DNA of 32,259 nt, taken from positions 1 to 32,259 of the forward strand of contig NZ_DRGY01000024.1 in the NCBI RefSeq assembly GCF_011049865.1, in the 5' to 3' direction. A model generated the notes under the pieces. The model saw only the letters and a list, made by a program, of their open reading frames with translations. It made no database searches and had not been told where the DNA came from. This document shows, in pieces, positions 1 through 8,513 of this stretch. Source of the stretch: Marinobacter antarcticus (GTDB taxonomy: Bacteria > Pseudomonadota > Gammaproteobacteria > Pseudomonadales > Oleiphilaceae). A program made the position numbers and the translations under genes. Numbering within the stretch: position 1 is the first letter of the stretch; each line of letters starts with the position of its first letter.

Positions 1-494
1 CTAATGGCACCGGTCGCTTCGCTGTGGGCAATAACACCCGCAAGCTGCGCAGACACCGTGACCAGAAACGCTTCTTCACCCTCATCAAAACACCGGGAAC
101 TCTCTCTTTGCTGAACCACGAGAACACCGAGCACCCGGCGATGGTGAATAATAGGAACCCCGAGGAACGACCGGAAGCGCTCTTCGCCGGTTTCAGGAAA
201 ATATCGATAACGGGGATGGGAGGGCGCATCTTCCAGATTGATCGGCTCTTCCCGTGAGCCCACAAGCCCCACAAGCCCTTCTGAGTGCGCAAGGCTCACT
301 TTGCCGACGGCTTTCAGATACAGACCTTCAGTCGCCATCAAAATGTAGCGGTTAGACGCGGGATCCAGCAAGTAAACAGAGCAGACCTCGGTTCCCATAG
401 CTTTTTGCACACGCGAAACGATGATACTCAACGCTTCATGAAGATCACGAGCGCTGTTTACCTCTTGTACAAGACTTCGCAGAATGGTCAGCAT
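1..494 (-). CDS. ptsP: PtsP (EI-Ntr), N-terminal GAF part, cut by window edge
   Basis: The first 164 codons of phosphoenolpyruvate-protein phosphotransferase PtsP, the first enzyme of the nitrogen-related PTS, which moves phosphate from PEP to NPr in the cytoplasm. Translation begins MLTILRSLVQEVNSARDL and the visible part is a GAF sensor domain (roughly residues 15-160) with the family signatures GTEVCSVYLLD, SEGLVGLVG and FLGVPIIHH. The PEP-utilizing catalytic domains lie beyond base 1. It starts 15 bases after the rppH stop on the same strand, the rppH-ptsP order known from E. coli, so the two are probably co-transcribed. I see no strong Shine-Dalgarno before the ATG at 494, which fits translation following on from rppH. 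The identification is by family resemblance and gene order. Confidence 0.9.
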   Translation of the reverse strand, partial: MLTILRSLVQEVNSARDLHEALSIIVSRVQKAMGTEVCSVYLLDPASNRYILMATEGLYLKAVGKVSLAHSEGLVGLVGSREEPINLEDAPSHPRYRYFPETGEERFRSFLGVPIIHHRRVLGVLVVQQRESSRCFDEGEEAFLVTVSAQLAGVIAHSEATGAI

Positions 495-509
495 GGGCGT
501 TTCAGTCCG

Positions 510-1040
510 TCATTTCGCCTGTTCCTTTAAACGCCGGTTATGCTCGCTTCTATGCCACTGTTCCATGTTGTAGAACAGTCTTGGCGCAAGTTCTCTCAGC
601 GCACGTCGATACACTTCACGTTTGAAGGACACCACCTGACCCAACGGATACCAGTAGCTTACCCACTGCCAACCGTCGAACTCCGGTGAATCCGTTCCGT
701 CAACGCGCACTTGCGCGTCCGGTGATAACATCCTCAGCAGGAACCATTTCTGTTTTTGGCCCACGCAGACGGGGAGCGAGTTGTGCCGTACCATCCTTCT
801 GGGAAGGCGGTATCTCAGCCAGCCCCGGGTACAACTGATGATTTCGACATCGTTGGTGCCCAGGCCAACTTCCTCTTCAAGCTCTCGATACAGCGCGTCT
901 TCCGGCGATTCTTCATGGTTGATACCGCCTTGGGGAAACTGCCAGGAGTCTTGCCCTATTCGCCTTGCCCAGAGAACTTCTCCCCGGTGGTTGGCCAGAA
1001 TGATTCCGACGTTGGGTCTGAAACCGTCTGAATCGATCAC
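510..1040 (-). CDS. rppH: RNA pyrophosphohydrolase RppH
   Basis: A 176-residue Nudix hydrolase that removes pyrophosphate from the 5' end of mRNAs and so starts RNase E-dependent decay. It closely follows E. coli RppH: the start [13 protein letters not shown], the stretch SWQFPQGGI (residues 32-40), a Nudix box at about 38-60 with the REL-EE-VGL core, then GQKQKWFLL and [14 protein letters not shown]. Length is typical (E. coli 176). The start is GTG at 1040 with AGGA eight bases upstream. ptsP follows 15 bases downstream. It is divergent from the HAD phosphatase gene; the 173-base gap between them holds a hairpin at 1070-1097. Confidence 0.96.
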   Translation of the reverse strand: MIDSDGFRPNVGIILANHRGEVLWARRIGQDSWQFPQGGINHEESPEDALYRELEEEVGLGTNDVEIISCTRGWLRYRLPRRMVRHNSLPVCVGQKQKWFLLRMLSPDAQVRVDGTDSPEFDGWQWVSYWYPLGQVVSFKREVYRRALRELAPRLFYNMEQWHRSEHNRRLKEQAK

Positions 1041-1069
1041 GGCACAGTCCTCTTGATAAAGTCGGCAGA

Positions 1070-1097
1070 CCGGTCAGATACTTACTGGCCGGATTTT
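1070..1097 (+). other. Hairpin followed by a T run in the rppH/HAD intergenic region
   Basis: CCGGTCAG and CTGGCCGG form an 8-bp stem with one non-Watson-Crick pair around a 7-base loop, followed on the plus strand by ATTTTT. It looks like a small rho-independent terminator reading rightward, yet no plus-strand gene lies upstream of it. It could end a short transcript that starts within rppH, attenuate the HAD gene, or fold in the rppH 5' leader. Nothing else recognisable was seen between 1041 and 1213. Confidence 0.3.
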
Positions 1098-1213
1098 TCC
1101 AAGTTGCTCTCATTCTTACAGAATCCCAAGGCTTCGGCAAACACAGCCGTGCGGGGGCACCCATGGTAAGATAGCCGCTTTCCTCAAGCACCGTAATCCC
1201 TGGAGGTAATGAC

Positions 1214-1870
1214 TTGACGCTCGCAATTTTTGATCTCGACAACACACTACTGGCTGGAGACAGTGATCACGCCTGGGGCGAGTTCCTCGTCGAGGAGGGT
1301 ATCGTTGATGCCGAGACCTACCGCAAGAGCAACGATCGTTTCTATCAGGACTACCTGAATGGTGAACTGGATATACTGAACTATCTCGGGTTTGCGCTTC
1401 AGCCCCTGTCCATTCACAGCATGGATAAGCTGCTGGAGTGGCGGGCTACGTTCATGGATAAAAAAGTGCAACCCATGCTGCTGCAAAAAGCAGAGGCGCT
1501 TTTAAACAGCCACCGGGAGCGCGGCCACACCCTGATGATTATCACCGCCACCAACCGGTTCGTGACCGAGCCCATTGCCAACATACTGAACATTGAACAC
1601 CTGATTGCCACCGAGCCCGAAATGGTCAACGGTCGCTACACCGGCGCAATCGCAGGCACGCCCAGTTTTCAGGAGGGCAAAGTCACCCGGCTGAATGACT
1701 GGCTGTCCGCGAACGATGAAACCCTAGAAGGCGCCTGGTTCTATAGCGATTCACACAATGATTTGCCACTGCTGAAAAAAGTGACCAACCCTATTGCGGT
1801 TGACCCAGACCCAACGCTGGAAAAGCACGCCAGAAACCAGGGGTGGGACGTTATTACACTTCGCGAATAA
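1214..1870 (+). CDS. HAD-superfamily IB phosphatase (SerB-like)
   Basis: A 218-residue cytoplasmic phosphatase of HAD subfamily IB, related to phosphoserine phosphatase. Motif I is FDLDNTL (nucleophile Asp7, acid/base Asp9), motif II lies in LMIITATNRFV, and motif III/IV is YSDSHNDLPLL near the C terminus, where the Asp residues bind Mg2+. The helical cap between motifs I and II identifies class IB. The start is TTG at 1214, with GGAGG at 1202-1206 seven bases upstream. An ATG at 1209 is out of frame and stops after two codons (ATG ACT TGA), so it cannot be the start. Substrate is unknown; the family includes histidinol-phosphate and phosphoserine phosphatases. It is convergent with the rRNA methyltransferase gene, 11 bases apart. 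Confidence 0.88.
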   Translation: MTLAIFDLDNTLLAGDSDHAWGEFLVEEGIVDAETYRKSNDRFYQDYLNGELDILNYLGFALQPLSIHSMDKLLEWRATFMDKKVQPMLLQKAEALLNSHRERGHTLMIITATNRFVTEPIANILNIEHLIATEPEMVNGRYTGAIAGTPSFQEGKVTRLNDWLSANDETLEGAWFYSDSHNDLPLLKKVTNPIAVDPDPTLEKHARNQGWDVITLRE

Positions 1871-1881
1871 CGCGCTCGTCG

Positions 1882-3078
1882 TTACATAAAGCCGGTCAGT
1901 GAGCGCACAAAGCAGGATTTAATGTAGTCAGTTTCCGGAATCCCGGGAATAATCGGGTGATCCGGCGCCTGATGTCCCTGCTCAAGGAGTTGCACAAACC
2001 GGTCAATCTTGCGACCGCTGCCCCGAATGATATCAACCAGCTTTTCCTGCGAAAGGTGCATGGAACACGAAGCAGAAACAAGAATCCCGTCCCGTTCCAG
2101 CAACCGCAGCCCAAGCTGATTCAGCCGCGCATACGCCTGCTCGCCGGCTTTCTGGTCCCGGCGCCGGGGAATAAAGGCCGGCGGGTCCAGCACCACAATG
2201 TCGAATTTCTCTTTCTCGTCCGCCAGCGCCTTCAGCGCATCGAACGCGTCGCCTTCAATAGTCTCCACATTATCAAGACCGTTGAGTTTGGCGTTATGGT
2301 GGACCGAATCAATCGCACCTGAAGAGCTGTCCACACAGGTAACCTGAGTGGCACCGGCACAGGCTGCCTGAATACCCCAGCCACCCACGTAGCTAAACAC
2401 ATCCAACACCCGCTTACCCGGCGCGTAAGCCTGCAGGCGCTGGCGATTCATGCGGTGATCGTAAAACCACCCGGTTTTCTGACCGCCTTCAAGTGGTACT
2501 TCGAAGCGCACACCGTTTTCTTCTACTTCAAGCAGCTCAGCCTCCGGGCCGTGGGCCTGCTCAATATAGGTGTCGAGTCCTTCCACGCTGCGCATCTTGC
2601 CATCGTTCTTGAGAATAATGGCCTTCGGGTGCGCTAATCGCTGAACCGCCCGGATAATCGATTCTTTCATCTGCTCCATGCCGGCAGTGGAGATCTGCAC
2701 CACTACGGTATCGCCAAACCGATCCACCACCAGCCCGGAGAGCCCGTCGCTGTCGCCGAACACCCAGCGATAAAATGGTTTCTCAAACAACCGCTCCCGC
2801 AACGTGAGCGCCGTTTCCATGCGCTGGGTCAGCCGGTTCGGGGTTATGCCCTGCGCAGCATCCCGACTGATCAGGCGACCGCAAATAAGGGCGTGGGGAT
2901 TCACAAACACAACGCCGAGCGGCTTGTCATTGGCTGCACGCAGTTCGGCCTGAGTACCAGCTTCAAACTGTGTTAACGGTGATCGCTGTATATCAACTTC
3001 GTTACTGTAAACCCACAGATGGCCAGCTCGAAGCCTGCGCTCCGCGCCTTTGCGTAGATATAAAACCGGGAAATTCAT
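1882..3078 (-). CDS. rlmI: Class I SAM-dependent 23S rRNA m5C methyltransferase (RlmI-like)
   Basis: A 398-residue protein matching RlmI (23S rRNA m5C1962 methyltransferase) in length and layout. An N-terminal PUA-type RNA-binding domain covers roughly residues 4-80. A central segment carries SDGLSGLVVDRFGD, then QKTGWFYDHR (about 200-209), the SAM-binding VLDVFSYVGGWG (about 224-235), DPPAF (298-302) and ASCS, whose Cys (338) fits the catalytic cysteine of the m5C family. The chosen start is ATG at 3078 (MNFPVLYLRKG), with AGGTGG five bases upstream; an in-frame GTG at 3087 overlaps that ribosome-binding site and is less likely. The palindromic repeat 3151-3259 lies between it and gcvH. The exact target nucleotide is inferred from the family. 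Confidence 0.88.
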   Translation of the reverse strand: MNFPVLYLRKGAERRLRAGHLWVYSNEVDIQRSPLTQFEAGTQAELRAANDKPLGVVFVNPHALICGRLISRDAAQGITPNRLTQRMETALTLRERLFEKPFYRWVFGDSDGLSGLVVDRFGDTVVVQISTAGMEQMKESIIRAVQRLAHPKAIILKNDGKMRSVEGLDTYIEQAHGPEAELLEVEENGVRFEVPLEGGQKTGWFYDHRMNRQRLQAYAPGKRVLDVFSYVGGWGIQAACAGATQVTCVDSSSGAIDSVHHNAKLNGLDNVETIEGDAFDALKALADEKEKFDIVVLDPPAFIPRRRDQKAGEQAYARLNQLGLRLLERDGILVSASCSMHLSQEKLVDIIRGSGRKIDRFVQLLEQGHQAPDHPIIPGIPETDYIKSCFVRSLTGFM

Positions 3079-3150
3079 TGCGACCACCTAGGGAAAGAAA
3101 TTCAGGGCGGAAATTATACATGAAGCGACGACTGTCGCACCCAAGCTCGG

Positions 3151-3259
3151 GGAGCCGGCGGGCAAGGCTTTCCAAAACTGTGCGGAGCCATGGATGGCGC
3201 AGCCAAGCGTACACGGACGTATTCACAGCGTGTTTTGGAAAGCCTTGCCCGACGGTTCC
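3151..3259. repeat. 109-bp palindromic intergenic element
   Basis: The outer arms are 28 bases each, 3151-3178 and 3232-3259, complementary at 26 of 28 positions with a perfect 19-bp core (GGGCAAGGCTTTCCAAAAC against its reverse complement at 3232-3250). Inside is a small palindrome GCCATGGATGGC (3187-3198) followed by CAGCCAAGCG. The internal phrase, with GGACGTATTCACAGCG after it, resembles non-coding repeats I recall in marine gammaproteobacterial genomes, so this is probably a dispersed REP/MITE-like element. It starts nine bases beyond the gcvH stop, and could act as a transcript-stabilising or terminating structure there. There is no T run and no coding capacity, and I saw no second copy in the window. 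Confidence 0.75.
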
Positions 3260-3267
3260 TTATCAGT

Positions 3268-3660
3268 TTAATCAGCGGCCGCTACATGCTCCGCATAAGA
3301 CACAGCGTCCATCAAACCTTCAAGCTCACCTTCATCCGCAAGCTTTACTTTGAACAGCCAGCCGTCGCCGTAAGGGTCTTCATTCACCTTCTCAGGCTCA
3401 TCCTCCAGATCTTCATTAATCGCGATGACGTCACCTGTAACCGGGCTGAACACATCGGATGCGGATTTTACGGATTCCGCAACACCCGCTTCCTCTCCAC
3501 CGGTAACCGTGTCACCGACCTCGGGAACGCCGATATAAACCACATCACCCAACTGCTCCTGGGCGAAGTCTGTAATACCGACCGTTGCGATGCCGTCGGC
3601 GTCTACACGGACCCATTGGTGGGTATCAATATATTTAAGATCAGAAGGGATTTCGCTCAT
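3268..3660 (-). CDS. gcvH: Glycine cleavage system H protein
   Basis: A 130-residue lipoyl carrier that shuttles the aminomethyl group between the P, T and L proteins of the glycine cleavage complex. The lipoylated lysine is Lys65 in the conserved motif ESVKSASD. Other family landmarks are THQWVRVD near the N terminus, GITDFAQEQLGD, DVFSPVTG and the C-terminal YGDGWLFKVKL. Length is typical (about 129). The start is ATG at 3660 with AGGA eight to nine bases upstream. No gcvT, gcvP or gcvL gene is beside it, so the rest of the complex must be encoded elsewhere. Confidence 0.97.
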   Translation of the reverse strand: MSEIPSDLKYIDTHQWVRVDADGIATVGITDFAQEQLGDVVYIGVPEVGDTVTGGEEAGVAESVKSASDVFSPVTGDVIAINEDLEDEPEKVNEDPYGDGWLFKVKLADEGELEGLMDAVSYAEHVAAAD

Positions 3661-3705
3661 AAAGGTAATTCCTGAAGGATTTTTTGCGCAGTGTAACCGA
3701 AGACG

Positions 3706-4596
3706 TTAGCGCCAGCGAACCTCTCGTGCCAGCTTCATGAACGAGTCCATGTATTGCACGCCCACATCGCGTTCGCGGCGCCCCAGAAAAATCTGTTTGG
3801 CGATGCCTTCTTTGCCCAACTTTACCGGAACCACACCCAGGCGGTCACTGTACTCCTGCACCAGCCACCGCGGTAACGCGGCTACTCCGCGGCCCGCCGC
3901 CACCATTTGCAACATGATATCCGTGGTCTCAATGGTTTTATGGCGTGCCGGGCGCATGTTTGCGGGAACCAGCAAGTAATTGAACACATCCAGCCGCTCA
4001 ATGGCCACCGGGTAGGTAATCAGAGTTTCGGGCTCCAGATCCGCAGCCTCGGCCCAGCGTTTACCGGCCAGACGATGGTTAGCGGCCACCACAAGCACCT
4101 GCTCATAATCAAACACCGGCTCAAACACCAGCCCGGGCCTGTGCAACGGGTCGGGCGTCACGAGCATGTCGATATCGTGGCCGAACAGCGCGCCAATGCC
4201 ACCGAACTGAAATTTCTGTTTTACATCCACATCCACAGACGGCCACTGTTCAAGGTAGGGCCCTACCACTTTCAACAGCCACTGATAGCAGGGGTGGCAC
4301 TCCATCCCGATGCGCAGAGTGCCCGCCTGCCCTCTGGCGAATTGGTCGATCAGCATTTCCGCGTGTTCGAACTGTGGCAACAAACGATTCGCCAGTGCTA
4401 ACAGATGGCTGCCTGCCTGCGTCAGCCGAAGCTGCCGTCCTTCCCGTACCCAGATAGGCGTTCCCAGCTGTTGCTCCAGTTTGCGAACCGAGTGGCTGAG
4501 CGCGGACTGTGTCAGATGAAGGCGATGTGCAGCCGCCGTCAACGAACCTTCCGCTTCTACGGACCGAACAACTTCAAGATGATGACGCTCAATCAT
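3706..4596 (-). CDS. metR: LysR-type regulator MetR
   Basis: A LysR-family transcription factor divergent from metE. The N-terminal winged helix-turn-helix (about residues 1-60) contains GSLTAAAHRLHLTQSALSHS, and the C-terminal effector domain has ECHPCYQWL, FEPVFDYEQVLVV, ETLITYPV and RGVAALPRW, all parallel to E. coli MetR, which activates metE/metH with homocysteine as co-regulator. I chose ATG at 4596 (MIERHHLEVV) because it aligns with E. coli MetR (MIEVKHL); an in-frame ATG at 4608 adds four residues, and neither has a good Shine-Dalgarno. The 122-base metR-metE gap holds the candidate operators. The product would be 296 residues. Confidence 0.93.
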   Translation of the reverse strand: MIERHHLEVVRSVEAEGSLTAAAHRLHLTQSALSHSVRKLEQQLGTPIWVREGRQLRLTQAGSHLLALANRLLPQFEHAEMLIDQFARGQAGTLRIGMECHPCYQWLLKVVGPYLEQWPSVDVDVKQKFQFGGIGALFGHDIDMLVTPDPLHRPGLVFEPVFDYEQVLVVAANHRLAGKRWAEAADLEPETLITYPVAIERLDVFNYLLVPANMRPARHKTIETTDIMLQMVAAGRGVAALPRWLVQEYSDRLGVVPVKLGKEGIAKQIFLGRRERDVGVQYMDSFMKLAREVRWR

Positions 4597-4607
4597 TCGA
4601 CAACCCA

Positions 4608-4656
4608 TGAATTTAATTAATGGAACCCTGAAATAATACCATTATTTTTCATTGAA
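4608..4656. promoter_or_regulatory. Candidate MetR operator cluster between metR and metE
   Basis: The E. coli MetR site is TGAA-N5-TTCA. Here TGAATTTAATTAA (4608-4620) matches at seven of the eight fixed positions. A larger imperfect palindrome, 4629-4651, begins TGAA and ends TTCA and is centred on the perfect repeat AATAAT-ACC-ATTATT (4632-4646). TTCATTGAA follows at 4648-4656. These AT-rich dyads stand out from the GC-rich surroundings and are well placed to control both divergent genes. Which one binds MetR is inference. Confidence 0.45.
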
Positions 4657-4718
4657 CCGGAGCGCTAATCTGGCAAAACCTCGTGACGAACAGCGAACAA
4701 CAGAATCAGGAGTTTCAG

Positions 4719-6995
4719 ATGACCATAACCCACAACCTTGGCTACCCGCGCATCGGCGCGCACCGGGAACTTAAATTTGCGTTGGAGGCGCTTTGGCACG
4801 GCAAATCCGGCGAAAACGCCTTGCGCGCAACGGCCGCCGAGCTTCGCGAGGAGAACTGGCGGCAGCAGGCGGATCTCTCCCTGGCGCCCATAGGCGATTT
4901 TTCGCTGTACGACCAGGTGCTGGACATGAGCGCCACACTCGGCAACCTGCCCGAGCGTGCCCGGGCCAATGAAGGCTCCAGCCTGGATGCGTATTTTCGG
5001 ATCGCTCGCGGACGCGCCTCCAGCGACACTGCCTGTTGCAGCGTGCATGCCGGTGAAATGACCAAGTGGTTCGACACCAACTATCACTATATCGTGCCGG
5101 AATTCAGTGCTGGCACAACGTTCAGCCTGAATGCCGACCGCCTTCTGGAGCAACTGGCCGAAGCACGCGCTCAGGGCCTAACCGCCAAGCCGGTCATTAT
5201 TGGCCCTGTGACGTATTTGTGGCTGGGCAAAGCGCAAGACGGCTCCAATCCTCTGGACCTGCTACCTGACCTGCTGCCGATATACCGCGAACTGCTGGAA
5301 AAAATTGCCGCAGCGGGGGCCGAGTGGGTACAGATTGACGAGCCCGCTCTGGTTACTGAACTCAGCGCTGACTGGCGCCATGCGTTTGCGCTCGCCTATC
5401 ACGATCTGAAAACAACGCCGGTTAAGCTGCTACTCACCACTTATTTCGGGGAACTACGGGAAAACCTGCAGTTGGCGTGCGAGCTGCCAATCGCAGGCGT
5501 TCATCTGGACGCCATCAGTGCCCACGGAGAGGTCTCGCAGCTAGCGGACTGGCTGCCCGCTCATAAAGTGTTGTCCCTTGGCGTTATTAACGGGCGCAAC
5601 ATCTGGAAAACCGACCTGAACGCGACGCTGGACTGGCTGGAGCCGCTGAAGGAAAAACTGGAGGAGCGCCTTTGGCTCGCGCCTTCGTGCTCCCTTTTGC
5701 ACGTGCCGGTTGATCTTGAAAGTGAAACCACCCTGGATCCTGAGATTGGCAACTGGCTGGCGTTTGCGCGTCAGAAATTGCAGGAGCTGGGCATCCTGGC
5801 GAAAGCGCTGGATCACGGCCGCGAAGCCGTCAGTCAGGAACTGAAGGCCAACCTTGGAGCGGTCGAGAGTCGGCGGCAGTCTGCGAGGGTGCACAATCCG
5901 GCGGTCGCCCAGGCGCTATCGGCCATTACGCCGGAGCTTGGCGCGCGTAAAAGCCCCTTCAGCGCAAGGGCCGCGCTGCAAAAGCAGCGTTTCCAACTGC
6001 CGGCTTACCCCACAACAACCATTGGATCGTTTCCGCAAACACCGGAAATCCGCCAGGCGCGCAAAGAGTTCCGTCAGGGGACCCTGGCCCCGCAAGACTA
6101 TACGGTGAGAATTAAGGAAGAAATCGCCTACTGCGTTGAGCGCCAGGAAGCACTTGGCCTGGACGTGCTGGTACATGGAGAGGCCGAGCGCAACGACATG
6201 GTCGAATATTTTGGCGAGCAGTTGGAAGGGTACGTTTTCAGCCGCTTCGGCTGGGTGCAGTCTTACGGCTCAAGGTGCGTAAAACCGCCCATTCTGTTCG
6301 GCGACATAACCCGCCCCAACGCTATGACGGTAGACTGGATCCGATACGCCCAGTCGCTCACGGATAAGCCCTTGAAAGGCATGCTGACCGGACCTGTTAC
6401 TATCCTGAACTGGTCGTTCGTACGTGACGATCAGCCGCGCAGAGATACCTGCTTGCAACTGGCACTGGCGGTAAGAGAAGAGGTGCAGGATCTGGAAAAT
6501 GCGGGCGTAGGCATTATCCAGATCGATGAAGCGGCATTGCGCGAAGGATTGCCACTGCGACAATCAGACTGGAACGGCTATCTGGAGTGGGCTATTGAGG
6601 CGTTCCGCATCAGCGCCAACGGCGTGGGTGATGACACACAAATCCATACTCACATGTGTTATTCGCAGTTCAACGACATCATCGGCGCGATTGCCCGCAT
6701 GGATGCGGACGTGATTACCATCGAAACGTCGCGCTCAAATATGGAGCTGCTTGATGCATTCAAAGGCTTCGAGTATCCCAATGACATTGGCCCGGGTGTT
6801 TACGACATCCACTCGCCCAATACCCCCAAAGCGGCCCAGGTAACGAGCCTGATGAAAAAAGCGGCGGAGCGAATTCCGGCACAACGCCTGTGGATTAACC
6901 CCGACTGCGGCCTGAAAACCCGGCGCTGGGAGGAGGTCATACCCGCTCTTGAGGCGATGGTAGCAGCGGCGAAAGAACTGCGAGCACACCACTAG
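4719..6995 (+). CDS. metE: Cobalamin-independent methionine synthase MetE
   Basis: 5-methyltetrahydropteroyltriglutamate-homocysteine methyltransferase, the last step of methionine synthesis without vitamin B12. The chosen start ATG at 4719 ([13 protein letters not shown]) has AGGAG at 4708-4712, giving 758 residues (E. coli 753); an in-frame start at 4683 lacks such support. The protein has the two-barrel layout, with YPRIG at the N terminus and [10 protein letters not shown] opening the catalytic C-terminal half. The zinc ligands are visible as His645 and Cys647 (HTHMCYS), Glu669 (TIETSRS) and Cys730 (NPDCGLKTR). Expression is likely MetR-activated. It is convergent with cpdA. Confidence 0.98.
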   Translation: MTITHNLGYPRIGAHRELKFALEALWHGKSGENALRATAAELREENWRQQADLSLAPIGDFSLYDQVLDMSATLGNLPERARANEGSSLDAYFRIARGRASSDTACCSVHAGEMTKWFDTNYHYIVPEFSAGTTFSLNADRLLEQLAEARAQGLTAKPVIIGPVTYLWLGKAQDGSNPLDLLPDLLPIYRELLEKIAAAGAEWVQIDEPALVTELSADWRHAFALAYHDLKTTPVKLLLTTYFGELRENLQLACELPIAGVHLDAISAHGEVSQLADWLPAHKVLSLGVINGRNIWKTDLNATLDWLEPLKEKLEERLWLAPSCSLLHVPVDLESETTLDPEIGNWLAFARQKLQELGILAKALDHGREAVSQELKANLGAVESRRQSARVHNPAVAQALSAITPELGARKSPFSARAALQKQRFQLPAYPTTTIGSFPQTPEIRQARKEFRQGTLAPQDYTVRIKEEIAYCVERQEALGLDVLVHGEAERNDMVEYFGEQLEGYVFSRFGWVQSYGSRCVKPPILFGDITRPNAMTVDWIRYAQSLTDKPLKGMLTGPVTILNWSFVRDDQPRRDTCLQLALAVREEVQDLENAGVGIIQIDEAALREGLPLRQSDWNGYLEWAIEAFRISANGVGDDTQIHTHMCYSQFNDIIGAIARMDADVITIETSRSNMELLDAFKGFEYPNDIGPGVYDIHSPNTPKAAQVTSLMKKAAERIPAQRLWINPDCGLKTRRWEEVIPALEAMVAAAKELRAHH

Positions 6996-7020
6996 GGGCT
7001 TGCTGAGGAGGTTGCTGAGA

Positions 7021-7057
7021 GGGTAACTGAGACGATTCAGTAACCCGCGCTGTTTTT
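7021..7057 (+). terminator. Possible metE terminator
   Basis: GGGTAACTGA (7021-7030) and TCAGTAACCC (7037-7046) form a stem with one mismatch around a 6-base loop, and a T5 run follows six bases later on the plus strand. The hairpin also covers the cpdA stop codon, so it may serve both convergent genes. The spacing between stem and T run is longer than usual. Confidence 0.35.
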
Positions 7058-7843
7058 ATCCAGCTCAAAGTCGAAATCCAGGGCCCGGCATACTTGCGTT
7101 GTGAAGTCGCCGGAAGCCTGGAGTTCAAACCATCGATACCCCGGGGCCAAGTCCTCTACAGAGAACTCGCGCGCGCCGGATGTAAATTGAATACACGTAG
7201 ACGGTGTCGCCAAAAGTTGCACGTCGTTTCTGCATTGCTCGTGGGCCTGGTGAATGTGGCCCCACAGCACCACTTTTACCTGAGGGAACCGATCAATTAC
7301 CCGCCAGAAGTCTGCGCGGTTCCTGAGACCGATATCGCTCATCCAGTCAGCTTCAATATCAACCGGGTGGTGGTGCAGTGTGACAAGCGCGGGCAAATGC
7401 GGGTGCTGCCCCAGCCTTTCCGCCAGAAAATCCAGCTCAGCTTGGGCCAATTCCCCGAACACTTTCTCCGGCACCGAAGAATCCAGAAGAATAAACTGCC
7501 AACCACCCTGAACAATGTGCCTGCGATCTGCGCCATAGCGGGCTGCCACCTGGCCCAGAAGCTCAGCATGATCGTGATTTCCGGCAAGCCATGCAGAGCC
7601 GCAAGCAAACGCTCCAAGGCGATCACCAAGCACCCGATAGGCCTCCTCCGAACCGTCCTGGGCGAGATCACCGGTGGCGAGGATCAGATCCGGTTGTCCA
7701 TGGGCTTTAAGCACCTGTGCGATCACGGCGTCCAGGCTGTCGCGGGTATTGACACCCAGCAGTGCGCCATCGGCGCTCGCCATCAAGTGCGGATCGGTTA
7801 ACTGCAGTACCCGAAGCGGCCGGGTAATTTTCTGGGAAGACAT
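7037..7843 (-). CDS. cpdA: 3',5'-cyclic-AMP phosphodiesterase CpdA
   Basis: A 268-residue calcineurin-like metallophosphoesterase that hydrolyses cAMP to AMP and so tunes CRP signalling. The di-metal site motifs are all present: Asp17-Pro-His19 (TDPHL), GDLAQDG from residue 58, GNHD at 88-91, HHHP at 157-160 and GHIHQ at 195-199. It lies downstream of nudF and yqiB as in E. coli, but a 184-base gap separates it from yqiB, and that gap carries the perfect palindrome at 7965-7980, so it may also have its own promoter. The start is ATG at 7843. The metE stop lies 41 bases beyond its own stop, convergent. Confidence 0.95.
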   Translation of the reverse strand: MSSQKITRPLRVLQLTDPHLMASADGALLGVNTRDSLDAVIAQVLKAHGQPDLILATGDLAQDGSEEAYRVLGDRLGAFACGSAWLAGNHDHAELLGQVAARYGADRRHIVQGGWQFILLDSSVPEKVFGELAQAELDFLAERLGQHPHLPALVTLHHHPVDIEADWMSDIGLRNRADFWRVIDRFPQVKVVLWGHIHQAHEQCRNDVQLLATPSTCIQFTSGAREFSVEDLAPGYRWFELQASGDFTTQVCRALDFDFELDKNSAGY

Positions 7844-7964
7844 GATGCGTTTCGTCTGCTCGCTGGCCGTTGCTTGAAGAACTCTCTTACGAACAAGTTT
7901 ACGTTATCGGCTCTGTAATTTATTACCTGCGACTGGAAGCTGCGTCACATTCTGTGCGAATAAC

Positions 7965-7980
7965 GTGCAATGTATTGCAC
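7965..7980. promoter_or_regulatory. Perfect 16-bp palindrome upstream of cpdA
   Basis: GTGCAAT-GT-ATTGCAC is a perfect inverted repeat (7-bp arms, 2-bp centre) within the 184-base yqiB-cpdA gap, about 120 bases ahead of the cpdA start. It looks like an operator for a dimeric regulator. It does not match the CRP consensus (TGTGA-N6-TCACA). A nearby TCACATTCTGTG (7945-7956) is a second short dyad. The regulator is unknown. Nothing else recognisable was seen in 7844-8027. Confidence 0.4.
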
Positions 7981-8027
7981 GATTTAACAGTTTTGTGCAG
8001 TTTCATGTCCTCTCAATCCTGGCGGAC

Positions 8028-8513
8028 TCAATCCGCGCCTTCGCCGGCAGTCCAGGCCGCATACTCGAGTGGCAGGTGGCCAAATTTCAAGCAGTACTCA
8101 AGCCAATCGACCAAGAACCCATTCACCTGAACCTTCTCATCCGGATGATGCATAAACCGGTTGGGGTAGTCATTAACCGGCGCGATCTGAGTATCTCTGT
8201 AGCAGCTGATAACCTCCGCCATTGCCGCATCGTGATATACCCGCACGGTCATCTGCGGGTTGTTGAGCCAGCGACCGCTATTGTGGATTTGCTCAAGCAG
8301 GAGCGTTTCGGTGAACCGGGCGGTTTGCAGCACCCGAATCCGAACCCGGCCCAGGTATTCGTTTTCCCGATGCAGTTCAATGTCGCACACCGAGTGGCCG
8401 TCCACTCTCAGTTGGCGCAGCCTGCGAAGGCGCTGGTAGTTGCCTTCACACAAGGCACCGAACTGGCGCAGGTCTGGCACGTAGCGCTTGGGCTTCATTG
8501 TCCACTCGCCCAT
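8028..8513 (-). CDS. yqiB: DUF1249 protein (YqiB family)
   Basis: A DUF1249 protein of unknown biochemical function, equivalent to E. coli YqiB. Family landmarks are KRYVPDLRQF near the start, CEGNYQRLRRL, QMTVRVYHDAAMAEV, YPNRFMHHPDEK and FLVDWLEYCL. No signal peptide or membrane segment is evident, so it is probably cytoplasmic. The chosen start is ATG at 8513, which overlaps the nudF stop as TGATG; this suggests coupled translation and gives 161 residues. An internal ATG at 8498 (MKPKRY) aligns better with the E. coli N terminus and is an alternative. It sits between nudF and cpdA, the order conserved in E. coli. Confidence 0.88.
   Translation of the reverse strand: MGEWTMKPKRYVPDLRQFGALCEGNYQRLRRLRQLRVDGHSVCDIELHRENEYLGRVRIRVLQTARFTETLLLEQIHNSGRWLNNPQMTVRVYHDAAMAEVISCYRDTQIAPVNDYPNRFMHHPDEKVQVNGFLVDWLEYCLKFGHLPLEYAAWTAGEGAD

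Noticed and set aside
3151..3259. Reading the palindromic element as a CRISPR repeat or rho-independent terminator
   Set aside because: There is a single inverted copy, no spacer-repeat array and no T run.
7094..7801. Plus-strand open frame (235 codons) opposite cpdA
   Set aside because: All metallophosphoesterase motifs are on the minus strand; this frame has no recognisable content.
7945..7956. CRP site upstream of cpdA
   Set aside because: TCACA-TTC-TGTG has the half-sites in the wrong orientation and spacing for TGTGA-N6-TCACA.
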